A stretch of DNA of 64,000 bases from JBMOUD01 sp049319665. Lineage in GTDB: Bacteria; Pseudomonadota; Gammaproteobacteria; Enterobacterales; Enterobacteriaceae. The notes under the pieces were generated by a model. The model searched no databases. It worked only from the letters and a program-made list of their open reading frames with translations, and had not been told where the DNA came from. Both the position numbers and the translations under genes were made by a program. The stretch is from NCBI RefSeq assembly GCF_049319665.1, contig NZ_JBMOUD010000011.1:75053-139052 (forward strand), in the 5' to 3' direction. Each line of letters opens with the position of its first letter. The first letter of the stretch is position 1. Of this stretch, positions 1-8,794 are shown piece after piece.

Positions 1-939
1 CTTATCACGATTGATACCGAAGGCGATAATCTTTGGCAAAATCACCAGAGTATTTCGACCGAAAATACGCGCTATTTGCCGCGTTTTCAGGCGTTGTGTG
101 AGAAATATGGCTTCAAGCCTGTTTATCTGACCAACTACGAAATGGCCGTTGATGCCGAGTATGTTGAATTTGCCCGTGATGTTATTGCCCGGGGAACGGG
201 TGAGGTCGGGATGCATCTGCATGCATGGAACAGCCCGCCGTTGCAGGCATTGACCGATGATGATTGGCGTCATAAGCCGTATTTAATCGAGTATCCACGA
301 GATCTGGTGCGCGCCAAAGTCGATCACATGACTAAATTGCTGGAAGATGCCTTCCAGACCAAAATGCTAAGCCATCGTGCCGGACGCTGGGCGTTTAATG
401 AATACTACGCTGAGTTACTGCTGGAATACGGCTATCAGGTGGATTGCTCTGTCACACCAAACGTCAACTGGGCTTTCTCGCCGGGTGACCCGCAAGGGCA
501 GGGGGGAACGGATTATCGCCATTTCCCTGCGCAGGCCTATTTTATCGATCCGAGCAACATTGCTCGTGCTGGCCACTCTTCGTTGCTGGAAGTGCCGATG
601 AGTATCCAGCTTAAGCATTCGGCAATGATGAATGCGTTTAAACAGGGGTACGATGCGCTGCGCGGCAAAAAACGCTCGCCTTCTGCGCTGTGGCTACGTC
701 CATCTGGCGGTAATCTGGAAAACATGAAAAAAGTTGCCTTGCGTTGTCTGGAGCAAGGGCATGATTATGTGGAATTTATGCTGCACTCTTCCGAGTTTAT
801 GCCTGGCGGCAGCCCAACATTTAAAACGGAACAGGATATTGAGCAGCTTTATCGCGATTTGGATGGTCTGTTTAGCTGGTTAAGTGAGCGTACTCAAGGT
901 CTAACGTTGGCCGAATATTATCAACGGAAAGTAAAATAA
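1..939 (+). CDS. walW: Polysaccharide deacetylase family protein, WalW-like (5' truncated)
   Basis: The reading frame is open from the first base of the window, so the start lies outside; 312 codons are visible. The first residues read LITIDTEGD, the Asp-containing N-terminal motif of NodB/polysaccharide deacetylases. HLHAWN follows at about residues 72-77 (His72, His74 as likely metal ligands), then SHRAGRW. Proteins of this type named WalW occur in LPS core clusters of several Enterobacterales. A deacetylase acting on a core sugar or lipid-linked intermediate is inferred from family and place, not shown. The GT9 gene starts one base after the stop, so the two are almost certainly co-transcribed. 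The family call is firm; the substrate is unknown. Confidence 0.75.
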   Translation, partial: LITIDTEGDNLWQNHQSISTENTRYLPRFQALCEKYGFKPVYLTNYEMAVDAEYVEFARDVIARGTGEVGMHLHAWNSPPLQALTDDDWRHKPYLIEYPRDLVRAKVDHMTKLLEDAFQTKMLSHRAGRWAFNEYYAELLLEYGYQVDCSVTPNVNWAFSPGDPQGQGGTDYRHFPAQAYFIDPSNIARAGHSSLLEVPMSIQLKHSAMMNAFKQGYDALRGKKRSPSALWLRPSGGNLENMKKVALRCLEQGHDYVEFMLHSSEFMPGGSPTFKTEQDIEQLYRDLDGLFSWLSERTQGLTLAEYYQRKVK

Positions 940-940
940 G

Positions 941-2038
941 ATGTCGAAAAAGTGGAAGATTAAGCTTACTGATTGGTTTTTAAGACGCTATACGGCGAGA
1001 TTCGGTCGCCTTCAAGATAAATCAACGTTTGACGGCAATATGCATTTTGACAATATTGTCATCTATTCCACTACGGCATTGGGGGACTTTATGTTTAACA
1101 CCCCAGCGTTGCGCGCAGTACGTGAACGTTATCCTGATGCTCATATTACGCTGGTTGTGCATAAGAAGAATCAAGAGCTGGTGGAAAACGGTCGCTATTA
1201 TGACCGAGTGGTTTATTGGAACAGTAAAGTCAAAACTATGGGCGAGTTAGTCAAATCGCTACGCCAACATCAGCCTGATTTAGCGTTGATTCTGCATTCG
1301 CATTTGCCTTATGACATTATCAGCGCCGTTATGGCGGGGGCAAAATATATTATCCGTGATAATTATAGTTCTGGTATCAGCGGGCTTGAAGCCTGGCTGA
1401 CTAACTATATTTTCCATTATTACGGCCACTTCGTGCGCCGTAAGCTGGAGTTAATTTCTATCCTTGGCTGCCGCAGCGATGACCCAAGAATGGAAGTCCC
1501 AGTTCCTTATCAACCCGGTATTAAAAGCACTGAGCATATTAGCGTTGGCTTCCAGCTTGGTGCCTCGAGCGAGTCGCGCTGCTGGCCAGTTTCTCATTAT
1601 GCTAAGTTAGCCAATATGCTGGTAGCGCAATATCCTCAAGTGCGTATTGTGCTGATTGGTGGCGGATCTTCTGAAGTTGAGAAAGCCGCGCAATTTTTAC
1701 AACAAATTGACCCGTCTACCGCTGCATGTGTAGATAATCAGGTTGGCAAAACTGGGCTGCAGGCATTGATTACCTTGATTGATAGCTTCCATGTATTGGT
1801 CACTGGAGATACCGGGCCATTGCATGTCGCCGTAGCATTGCAAGTTAAAACCATTAGCCTGTTCGTGACTGCTGATTCCCGGTCAACCGGGCCAATACAG
1901 GATAACGAGCTGCACCGAATCATTCAGGTTTCGCGTACGGGTTATACTATGGACTTAGAAAAAGAAAGCCCGATGGGGGTGATTCAGCCACAGCGCATCT
2001 ACGATGAAGTGGTTGACCATCTTGGCTTGAACAAGTAA
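941..2038 (+). CDS. Glycosyltransferase family 9 protein, heptosyltransferase-like
   Basis: This is a 365-residue GT9 protein. An N-terminal Rossmann-like half carries STTALGDFMFNTPALR, matching the start of heptosyltransferases. The C-terminal half carries GDTGPLHVA from about residue 289, the usual ADP-heptose transferase signature, in which most members have NDSG or D(S/T)G. It is more distant from WaaC and WaaF, both present on the opposite strand nearby, so it probably adds a further heptose or related sugar to the LPS core (WaaQ-type role, inferred). It follows the WalW-like gene by one base and ends 18 bp before the convergent GT2 gene. No signal peptide is visible; cytoplasmic or peripheral membrane location is expected. 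Confidence 0.8.
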   Translation: MSKKWKIKLTDWFLRRYTARFGRLQDKSTFDGNMHFDNIVIYSTTALGDFMFNTPALRAVRERYPDAHITLVVHKKNQELVENGRYYDRVVYWNSKVKTMGELVKSLRQHQPDLALILHSHLPYDIISAVMAGAKYIIRDNYSSGISGLEAWLTNYIFHYYGHFVRRKLELISILGCRSDDPRMEVPVPYQPGIKSTEHISVGFQLGASSESRCWPVSHYAKLANMLVAQYPQVRIVLIGGGSSEVEKAAQFLQQIDPSTAACVDNQVGKTGLQALITLIDSFHVLVTGDTGPLHVAVALQVKTISLFVTADSRSTGPIQDNELHRIIQVSRTGYTMDLEKESPMGVIQPQRIYDEVVDHLGLNK

Positions 2039-2048
2039 TGCCAATAAT

Positions 2049-2086
2049 GCTGGCAGCTAGCGTTTCTTGAGCTGCCAGCGTATTTT
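2049..2086. terminator. Hairpin terminator shared by convergent LPS operons
   Basis: A perfect 10-bp stem (gctggcagct at 2049-2058 with agctgccagc at 2070-2079) is followed on the plus strand by gtattttt. It would terminate the WalW/GT9 transcript. It overlaps the last codons and stop (2057-2059) of the convergent GT2 gene, so the terminator is encoded inside a coding end. Confidence 0.75.
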
Positions 2087-3040
2087 TGATAGCCAGGTAT
2101 CCACTTGTGGGTAGCGTAATTGCCAAACTTTCTTTGTAGGGATACTTGTTCCTTGGCAAATAGCAGCAGCGCTGCGGAAAGTCTTCAAAGTATGGCCATC
2201 GTAACGATAATAGCCATAAAGCGCTTTGGTCATACTTTTCACGTTTGCGAGACAGTTAATGATCATTAAGGCGGCAAGATTTCGTATTTGCTGATCATTT
2301 TGATGAGATATTGCAAAGCTCACCATCTTATCGATAGCAAAAAGTAAGTCGTCAATATCTTTAGGTTTGATATTACGTGTAATACTTTGGCTATTATCCC
2401 GGTAAAAATAAAAAATCTGATCCAGATGAGCAATCTTTCTGCTCTTAAAATAGATAAATGGAGTGAAGATAACATCTTCATAGCGGCGCCCTATTGGGAA
2501 GGATTCTCCCGCTAATAGGGTGTGCTTATAGACTCGGGTTGGCAGGTGCCACAATGACTTGGTAAACACGGGCGTTAGGCAGTCTAGCCCCGATTTACTA
2601 AAGTCATACTCTACGAGTTTCACCTGCTTTTGAGAGCTTGGTAGAGGAGGATGTTGGTCGAATTTTTGATAGTTGAACTCTACAATATCGTACGCTTCGT
2701 CGATAAGTATCGGACGAAGCGTGTTCAAGAAGTCAGGACTCAGCAAATCATCCCCATCAAGAAAAGCGGTGTAGCGCCCGGTGACGTGCGCTAGCCCTAC
2801 GTTTCTGGCATGAGCAACGCCGCCGTTTTTCTGTGAGATAAAGGTGACTTGTGGCAGGTTAAGCGTTGCTAAATACTCTTTGACCAGCGTGCCTGAGCTG
2901 TCCGTTGAACCATCGTCGATAATCACGATTTCAACATCTGGTGTAACTTGATTTAATAATGAGCTCAGGGCCGCAACTATATAATCTTCATTATTATAGA
3001 AAGGCACAATAAAACTGATTAAGTAGGGGGATGAGCTCAT
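2057..3040 (-). CDS. Glycosyltransferase family 2 (GT-A fold), LPS core
   Basis: This 327-residue protein has the GT2 start FIVPFYNNEDYI (residues 10-21), the nucleotide-binding IDDGSTD at 41-47 and the metal-binding FLDGDD at 93-98 (Asp95, Asp97, Asp98). KNGGVAHARN at 71-80 is another standard GT2 block. It is the last gene of the minus-strand core operon, 5 bp after waaL. It likely adds a sugar to the LPS core or prepares the O-antigen attachment site, which is inferred from its neighbours. The donor and acceptor cannot be told from sequence. Its 3' end forms part of the convergent terminator. Confidence 0.85.
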   Translation of the reverse strand: MSSSPYLISFIVPFYNNEDYIVAALSSLLNQVTPDVEIVIIDDGSTDSSGTLVKEYLATLNLPQVTFISQKNGGVAHARNVGLAHVTGRYTAFLDGDDLLSPDFLNTLRPILIDEAYDIVEFNYQKFDQHPPLPSSQKQVKLVEYDFSKSGLDCLTPVFTKSLWHLPTRVYKHTLLAGESFPIGRRYEDVIFTPFIYFKSRKIAHLDQIFYFYRDNSQSITRNIKPKDIDDLLFAIDKMVSFAISHQNDQQIRNLAALMIINCLANVKSMTKALYGYYRYDGHTLKTFRSAAAICQGTSIPTKKVWQLRYPQVDTWLSKIRWQLKKR

Positions 3041-3045
3041 ACTGA

Positions 3046-4278
3046 TTAATCCTGCTGCTTGTTTCTATTAGCGACTGATAGCACGCTAAAAATAATGACC
3101 AGGCAAAATATAGCGGTTGCTTCAATGCTGAAGAAAACAACGTCGCTAAGCCCATAAGCAAATAAGCTGACGGTGGTGCCGAGCAACAATGGGTTACGAT
3201 AAGGTCTGAGTGAAGAGATGAATAGGCCTATATAAAGTGCCAGTAAAAACGCTACTCCCCATACGCCTTTAATTGAATAGGTTTCTAGCAGTTCATTGTG
3301 CATATGCACCGTGATATAAGGCATTACACCAACTAGGTTAGGGTCTTTAGCGACGATGGCTTTGATTTCATTGCCTCGTTGTTCCGCTGATTGCCCGAGA
3401 GGTGCCGCGTTCCCTGCTTGGATAGCCACTCTTTGCATTGAAACTCTGGACATGATTGAGTTATCAATTTGAGGCTGATCGGCCATCTTCAGGTTCGTTT
3501 CAAAATCTGCAATACGGTATTCTATTTCTGATTTGAATAAGAACCCGCAGGCAGCGAGTACAAAAGGTGCTGCAATGGCTAAGATAGCTTTATGCTTTTT
3601 GGAAATGAGATCTTTTGTCAGTAATATCGATAGTGCGACAGCAACCGGATAAACGAGCATTGCGGCTCGAGTTCCTGTCATAATAATTGTCGAGAAAGTG
3701 AAGATAAAGCCAACGATATAAAGTGGAAGGCGATATTTTGTCCGTAGCAACAAGATGGCGTGCATCATAGCCAGGCTAATCGCTGTCATCAGATAAGAAG
3801 CCCCGGTTGCACGGTCAAAGTTCAGTTCAACACGTTCGATATGTAGAAATAGGCCTTGATACAAACCGTAGAAATTAACAGAGAGGCCAATCATCAACGC
3901 TAGTGCAATAAACCAGTGTTTCATGTTCAGGCGCTCATTTAGCGCAATTAATAAGATAAACGCTGTGGCGATCTGTAATTTTCCCGTCCCCATATAGGCT
4001 CGATAGATATCGATGTATTCATCGGGCTGCTTGAAGTAAGTACGCCAAAGAATCGTCGCCATTCCAACAGTAAAGAATAAAATTGGCAGAACTAAATTCT
4101 GCTTATTTTTAACGTAGAACTTTAAATTTAGACAAACCGCAATAAACGCGATGTAACTGGAAACAAAAAAAAGGTTACGTCCGGCCGATAAGCCAAAGGG
4201 TATGGTACAAAACGCGATGGCGCATCCTAGATAGATCAGATAACTGAAAGCCGGGTGTGGAGTTCTTTCTGTCGACAT
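3046..4278 (-). CDS. waaL: O-antigen ligase WaaL (Wzy_C family)
   Basis: This is a 410-residue polytopic membrane protein with about ten to twelve hydrophobic segments. It has a long periplasmic loop at about residues 250-325, followed by HMHNELLE (His325, His327). TGTRAA carries Arg204. The conserved Arg and the HxHN block before the last membrane segments are features of O-antigen ligases, which join undecaprenyl-linked O-polysaccharide to lipid A-core in the periplasm. The location in the hldD-waaFC operon, between two glycosyltransferases, supports ligase rather than Wzy polymerase. The first Met is used; GT4 lies 22 bp upstream and GT2 5 bp downstream. Confidence 0.85.
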   Translation of the reverse strand: MSTERTPHPAFSYLIYLGCAIAFCTIPFGLSAGRNLFFVSSYIAFIAVCLNLKFYVKNKQNLVLPILFFTVGMATILWRTYFKQPDEYIDIYRAYMGTGKLQIATAFILLIALNERLNMKHWFIALALMIGLSVNFYGLYQGLFLHIERVELNFDRATGASYLMTAISLAMMHAILLLRTKYRLPLYIVGFIFTFSTIIMTGTRAAMLVYPVAVALSILLTKDLISKKHKAILAIAAPFVLAACGFLFKSEIEYRIADFETNLKMADQPQIDNSIMSRVSMQRVAIQAGNAAPLGQSAEQRGNEIKAIVAKDPNLVGVMPYITVHMHNELLETYSIKGVWGVAFLLALYIGLFISSLRPYRNPLLLGTTVSLFAYGLSDVVFFSIEATAIFCLVIIFSVLSVANRNKQQD

Positions 4279-4300
4279 AATTCTCTGCTTATGGCTCTAA

Positions 4301-5470
4301 TTAAGGGGTGGTTGTGTAGGAATTTAATACATTGTCGAATTCTTTCTTAAACAAAGCGTAATTAAAGTTTTCAACCGGGTAATGACGCGCATTTTGACTC
4401 ATGTTTTTATAAACTTCAGGCACAATCAATTTTTCAAATGCATCAGCACAATCTATGTGTGATAACAGTTGTGGTTTGACCAGGCTATTGGTGATTGGGC
4501 TATAAACGTCGTGCGGGAAATCAACTTTGATACCGCTTAAACGCTCGTGTTGTTCAATTGTCACGTTAGGAATGAGCCCAATACCACAGTGCCCATCTTT
4601 AATTGCTTCCGGCTGGCCATCAACCTGCGGGAAAATAACCGGGACGCCATAATAGAGCGACTCCATACATGAAAGCCCGAAGGGCTCAGTGATGGGCGTG
4701 CTCATATAAACGTCAATACGGTTAAAGAAGTTCGCTACATTATCCTGAAAACCAGAAAAGGTCACGCGGTCGTTAATTTGTAGTTTATTTGCCAACTCTT
4801 CAAACTTTTCTTTGTCAGGACCTTTACCTGCAATCTCTAGTGTGACGTTATGGCCGCGTTGCAGTAGCTCTTTCATCATTAGCAGCGTGACGCTAATACC
4901 TTTTAGCGTTACCAAGCGCGAGGCGCTACCTATTCTTATCGGTTGACCCAACGATTTGGGCTGAGGGTTGATACCCTCCGGCGTTTGGATACGATTTATC
5001 ACTACCTGCGGAGTAATAGGTAAGTTAAAACGCAGTTCCATGACGCGTTTAGAGGCATAAGATGCAGAAATGCATCCATCTAACATGGCAAAGAAGTCTA
5101 ACGTTTTATGATTTTTAGCGTAGCGCCAGGAACAGCCATGATCATAATAGAGTAATTTCCCACGCTTAGGTTTAGCTGACAGGCCTGGTATTAAGTCCCA
5201 GACGATGATCACATCAGCGTTCGCTTTTTCTATTTTTCTTTTTAGCCAATACTTTCTTAGAAACTGTGGGCAGCGTAAAGGCAGGGCACTAAAGAGTCGG
5301 TTAGCGAAAGTGATTTTTTGGTGGGATATTTGTTTACTAATTTCTTCGCCAACTTCACTGCTAACACAAATCACCTCATTGCTGCCATCGGTTGTATCGT
5401 TGATGTACTGCAAAAATAGGCGTTCAACGCCGCCCATTTTTCCCAGATTGATAATATGCAGTTTCTTCAT
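4301..5470 (-). CDS. Glycosyltransferase family 4 (GT-B fold), LPS core
   Basis: This 389-residue GT-B enzyme has HIINLGKMGGVERLF near the N-terminus and the GT4 E-x7-E signature in EPFGLSCME, followed by GVPVIFPQVDGQPEAI, the typical nucleotide-sugar site. A core hexose or heptose transferase is likely, but the donor is not deducible. The ATG at 5470-5468 is preferred over an in-frame GTG three bases earlier: aagg lies 7 bases before it and its A is the last base of the waaC stop (TGATG). This arrangement points to translational coupling with waaC. Confidence 0.85.
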   Translation of the reverse strand: MKKLHIINLGKMGGVERLFLQYINDTTDGSNEVICVSSEVGEEISKQISHQKITFANRLFSALPLRCPQFLRKYWLKRKIEKANADVIIVWDLIPGLSAKPKRGKLLYYDHGCSWRYAKNHKTLDFFAMLDGCISASYASKRVMELRFNLPITPQVVINRIQTPEGINPQPKSLGQPIRIGSASRLVTLKGISVTLLMMKELLQRGHNVTLEIAGKGPDKEKFEELANKLQINDRVTFSGFQDNVANFFNRIDVYMSTPITEPFGLSCMESLYYGVPVIFPQVDGQPEAIKDGHCGIGLIPNVTIEQHERLSGIKVDFPHDVYSPITNSLVKPQLLSHIDCADAFEKLIVPEVYKNMSQNARHYPVENFNYALFKKEFDNVLNSYTTTP

Positions 5471-6432
5471 CACATAACCTTGTGAAATGTAGACAACACG
5501 AATTTGGCATCTATAGACGCCATTTTCTTGTCTGGTGCAATGATTGAGTGCTGGTTTAACCCATATCCGCCAATCAACCCTGGGTCTGTCGGGCCGTATA
5601 AAGTAATGTTAGGGCGGTCGAGAGCGGCGGTTAAATGGCTCAGACCGGTATCTACTGATACCACGGCTTTAGCACCAACTAACACCTCTGCTACCTGTTG
5701 CAAGCTTAGCTTGGGTAGCACCTCCACGTAGTCAAAATCTGCAGCAAGACGTAAGGCACGCTGATGTTCGTGCTCTGCTCCCCACGGCAATTTGATGCGA
5801 ATATTATCTTTTGCCAGTAACCCAATCAATTCTCGCCAGTGGCTTTCCGGCCAGTGTTTATCGTCACGCGTTGTGGCGTGCAAGAACACCAGATATCGAC
5901 CAGCATCGGCCGGAGGGTGTGCCAGAAAACGTGAGGCAATAGCATAATCACCTTGCGTCTCTGGCTTTGTATAACCGAGACTTTTGGCAAAGAGCAGGCG
6001 TATGCGCTCTACCGCGTGTAGCTCCCAGCTTACACTATGTTTTTGGTGATAAAACCAGCGAGCGAAAGGTTCTCGCGCGCTTTTTGAGTCCATGCCATGT
6101 TTGGGACCTTTGGCCGCGCGAGTCACTAATAGAGCGCTTTTCATCAACCCTTGGGCATCGATGACGATATCGTAGGTATGGCGCTGTAACTCGTTTTTGA
6201 AATCGTAGCGCTGCTGGCGAATCTCGGGACTAAACCAATTTTTACGCCAACGGCGGATAGCTACCGGGATCACGCGATCGACGGCCGGGTGCCAACTAGG
6301 GATCTGTGCAAAGCCTTCTTCGACCACCCAATCAAATTTGATATCTGGGATAGCCTGCATCGCATCGGTGAGCGCGGGGAGGGTGTGAAGCACATCACCC
6401 ATCGATGATGTTTTGACGATTAGAACCCGCAT
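5470..6432 (-). CDS. waaC: LPS heptosyltransferase I (WaaC/RfaC)
   Basis: At 320 residues it has the usual WaaC length. It opens with MRVLIVKTSSMGDVLHTLP, the diagnostic N-terminus of heptosyltransferase I. It contains VDTGLSHLTAAL and LYGPTDPGLIGGYG near the C-terminus, matching the ADP-heptose site. The enzyme transfers the first L,D-heptose to Kdo2-lipid A at the inner face of the inner membrane. The start is supported by aaggag a few bases upstream, located inside waaF, which it overlaps by 13 bp. GT9 family assignment and neighbours agree fully. Confidence 0.96.
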   Translation of the reverse strand: MRVLIVKTSSMGDVLHTLPALTDAMQAIPDIKFDWVVEEGFAQIPSWHPAVDRVIPVAIRRWRKNWFSPEIRQQRYDFKNELQRHTYDIVIDAQGLMKSALLVTRAAKGPKHGMDSKSAREPFARWFYHQKHSVSWELHAVERIRLLFAKSLGYTKPETQGDYAIASRFLAHPPADAGRYLVFLHATTRDDKHWPESHWRELIGLLAKDNIRIKLPWGAEHEHQRALRLAADFDYVEVLPKLSLQQVAEVLVGAKAVVSVDTGLSHLTAALDRPNITLYGPTDPGLIGGYGLNQHSIIAPDKKMASIDAKFVLSTFHKVM

Positions 6433-7484
6433 TGCTGCTCCTTGTTAACGGCCAGCAGCAGCTGTTCCAGTTCGTGGTAAACCTGTTCAGGTTGAATATC
6501 AATCAGACTTTGGTGGTAGCCTTGTTCCGCATCACCTTTACGGATTTTATGATAGCCGGTGATCAGACGAATAACTTTGGCATGATGGCTCAGCGGTGGG
6601 GTGAAATCCGGGCTGCTCGGCCCGTACAGCGCCACTAACGGCTTGTTGAGCGCAGCTGCAACATGCATCAAACCTGAATCATTGGTCACGATTGCCTGGC
6701 AACTGGCGATTAATACCACAGCCTGATCCAGCGAAGTTTTACCCGCAATATTGAGGCAGAAATGTTGCGCATCGGCGGTCAGTTTACCGCGGATATCTTC
6801 CCCGGCAGCGTGGTCCTTGGCTGAGCCAAATAGCACCACTTGATAGCCTTCAGCAATCAGTTTTTCCGCCAATGTTGCGTAGTGGTAATGTGGCCAACGT
6901 TTGGCTGGGCCGAATTCCGCACCGGGGCAAAAACCGATCAACGGACGTTCCGCAGTTAGCGAAAATGCCTGAGCAACATCAACCTTTTCTGCGTCATTAA
7001 CTTGCAACTGAGGCCATAGCAGCGGCTGGGGAAGGTCGGCGGCGGAACGGATTTGAGCCGCATCGTAACCTAGCGCCGCATAACGTTGCACCATTAACGG
7101 GAAGGCGCTTTTGTCCAGCTTACGTATATCGTTTAACAGGCCGTAACGCATTTCGCCTTTCCAGCCAGTGCGCGTTGGCACGTTGGCAAAAAAAGGCACC
7201 AGCGCTGATTTAAACGAATTGGGTAACACAAAAGCGTGCTGATAATGCTCAGCACGTAATGCGATACCTAAGCGACGGCGCTCTCCAAGTTGCAACGCGC
7301 CGTGCCCGAGGGGCATCGGCAGCGCTTGTCTGACTTCCGGCATTCTATCGAGCAATGGACGGCACCAAGCGGGTGCCATCACATCAATTACCGCGGCGGG
7401 ATTATTCGCCTTAATGGTGCGGTAGAGACTTTGCGACATCATCATGTCGCCAACCCAAGAAGGGCCAATGACCAGCATTTTCAT
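6420..7484 (-). CDS. waaF: LPS heptosyltransferase II (WaaF/RfaF)
   Basis: At 354 residues it is a few longer than E. coli WaaF (348). The N-terminal GPSWVGDMMMSQSLY block, PMPLGHGALQ, and C-terminal NDSGLMHVAAALN and LYGPSSPDFTPPLS are characteristic of the second heptosyltransferase. This enzyme adds heptose II to heptose I of the inner core. It overlaps waaC by 13 bp and lies 30 bp after hldD, which makes its donor, giving the standard hldD-waaF-waaC order. The C-terminus is slightly extended (VNKEQQCGF), and this extension carries the waaC ribosome-binding site. Confidence 0.97.
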   Translation of the reverse strand: MKMLVIGPSWVGDMMMSQSLYRTIKANNPAAVIDVMAPAWCRPLLDRMPEVRQALPMPLGHGALQLGERRRLGIALRAEHYQHAFVLPNSFKSALVPFFANVPTRTGWKGEMRYGLLNDIRKLDKSAFPLMVQRYAALGYDAAQIRSAADLPQPLLWPQLQVNDAEKVDVAQAFSLTAERPLIGFCPGAEFGPAKRWPHYHYATLAEKLIAEGYQVVLFGSAKDHAAGEDIRGKLTADAQHFCLNIAGKTSLDQAVVLIASCQAIVTNDSGLMHVAAALNKPLVALYGPSSPDFTPPLSHHAKVIRLITGYHKIRKGDAEQGYHQSLIDIQPEQVYHELEQLLLAVNKEQQCGF

Positions 7485-7514
7485 ACCGTTAATACGTCCT
7501 CGCGGCGTTAAAGA

Positions 7515-8447
7515 TTACGCTGAGCGGTTGAGCCAGCTCATGTACTCTGTCACGCCTTCGGCGACGGTTTTAAACGGCTTGTCATAACCGGCTTTACGCA
7601 GTGCAGTGGTATCCGCCTGAGTAAATGCCTGATAACGGCCTTTGAGTTTTTCTGGGAATGGGATGGTTTCGATAGTGCCGGTCTGATGATAGGCCACGAC
7701 AGCGTCTGCGACAGCCTGGAAGGATTCAGCCCGGCCGGTACCGCAGTTGAAAATACCGGATTTACCGTTTTGCCAGAACCACAGGTTAACCGCAGCGACG
7801 TCACCTACATAGATGAAATCGCGTTTGAACGCTTCGCTACCGGCGAACAGTTTTGGATTCTCACCGGCATTGATTTGGTTATTCAGATGGAAAGCAACGC
7901 TCGCCATGCTGCCCTTATGGGCTTCACGCGGCCCATAAACATTGAAGTAGCGGAAACCACAAATCTGAGACTCCGCGTGCGGTAGGATCTCGCGCACGTA
8001 CTGGTCGAAGAGGAATTTAGAGTAACCGTAAACATTCAGCGGCTGTTCGTATTTGCGGTCTTCAACAAAACTCAGGTTCTGGCTGCCGTAAGTGGCGGCA
8101 GATGAGGCATACAGGAACGGAATGCTGCGATCCAGGCAGTAATGCAGCAGGTCTTTCGAGTACTGATAGTTGTTATCCATCATGTACTTGCCATCCCACT
8201 CGGTAGTTGATGAACACGCGCCTTCATGGAAGATGGCGTCGATATCACCCAAATCATCACCGGCGATAATGCTGGCGATAAAGTCTTCTTTATCGGCGTA
8301 ATCAGCGATATCAAGGTCGACCAGATTGGCGAACTTAGTGCCATCTTTCAGATTATCGACCACTAAAATATCGCGATAACCGATATCGTTGAGTGATTTG
8401 ATGATGTTGCTGCCAATAAAACCAGCGCCGCCAGTAACGATAATCAT
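7515..8447 (-). CDS. hldD: ADP-L-glycero-D-manno-heptose 6-epimerase (HldD)
   Basis: The 310-residue product matches the length of E. coli HldD. It is an extended SDR enzyme with the NAD(P) motif GGAGFIGSN at residues 6-14 and the catalytic Tyr140-x3-Lys144 (YGYSK). It converts ADP-D-glycero- to ADP-L-glycero-manno-heptose, the donor for WaaC and WaaF. The start at 8447 gives the family N-terminus MIIVTGG and has taagg about 8 bases upstream; an in-frame start 12 codons earlier has no family support. It heads the minus-strand core operon and is divergent from kbl across 347 bp. Confidence 0.97.
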   Translation of the reverse strand: MIIVTGGAGFIGSNIIKSLNDIGYRDILVVDNLKDGTKFANLVDLDIADYADKEDFIASIIAGDDLGDIDAIFHEGACSSTTEWDGKYMMDNNYQYSKDLLHYCLDRSIPFLYASSAATYGSQNLSFVEDRKYEQPLNVYGYSKFLFDQYVREILPHAESQICGFRYFNVYGPREAHKGSMASVAFHLNNQINAGENPKLFAGSEAFKRDFIYVGDVAAVNLWFWQNGKSGIFNCGTGRAESFQAVADAVVAYHQTGTIETIPFPEKLKGRYQAFTQADTTALRKAGYDKPFKTVAEGVTEYMSWLNRSA

Positions 8448-8794
8448 GATAAATACCTTAAATTGTGGAGAGCTTGGCACCATGCCAGCCTACTGAATGG
8501 TCATATCATAGCACTTCATGGTTTTACGAACATGGGGAAGCTATCCGATTAGGTTGATCCGCAAACTTCCCACGCTAAGAGCCTATCCCATTAGGGCTAT
8601 TTAATTTGCCATGTTGAACCTGGGTTGTGCTCGAAATCCGTGCCCAACATGTCTGTAATAATAACGTGTACTGGGATAGTTTCTAAGTCGTGACATATGC
8701 TGCATTTATGAGATTTTCCCGCGTGCTTTATCGTTATTCCTCTTTTTGATTAGTAGTCTATCTGGTGAATAGGCCACTATCAGGAGATAACGTC
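8448..8794. other. hldD-kbl divergent intergenic region
   Basis: The 347 bp hold the divergent control regions. A possible -10 (TATGAT on the minus strand, 8505-8510) lies upstream of hldD. TGGCA-TGG-TGCCA forms a small hairpin in the presumed hldD leader. The kbl ribosome-binding site is caggaga at 8781-8787. The middle is taken up by an inverted-repeat element listed separately. No small gene is supported. Confidence 0.5.
8575..8687. repeat. 113-bp inverted-repeat element, possible dispersed palindromic repeat
   Basis: The ends ctaagagcctatccca (8575-8590) and tgggatagtttctaag (8672-8687) form a 16-bp terminal inverted repeat with three mismatches. Inside, catgttg and caacatg with ggg/ccc tracts can pair, so the whole could fold into one long hairpin. 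A degraded second left end (gctatccgattagg, about 8540-8553) lies just outside. The gcctatcccattagg start resembles short palindromic repeats I associate with enterobacterial intergenic regions, from memory only. No other copy was seen in this window and no ORF is inside. Confidence 0.55.
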
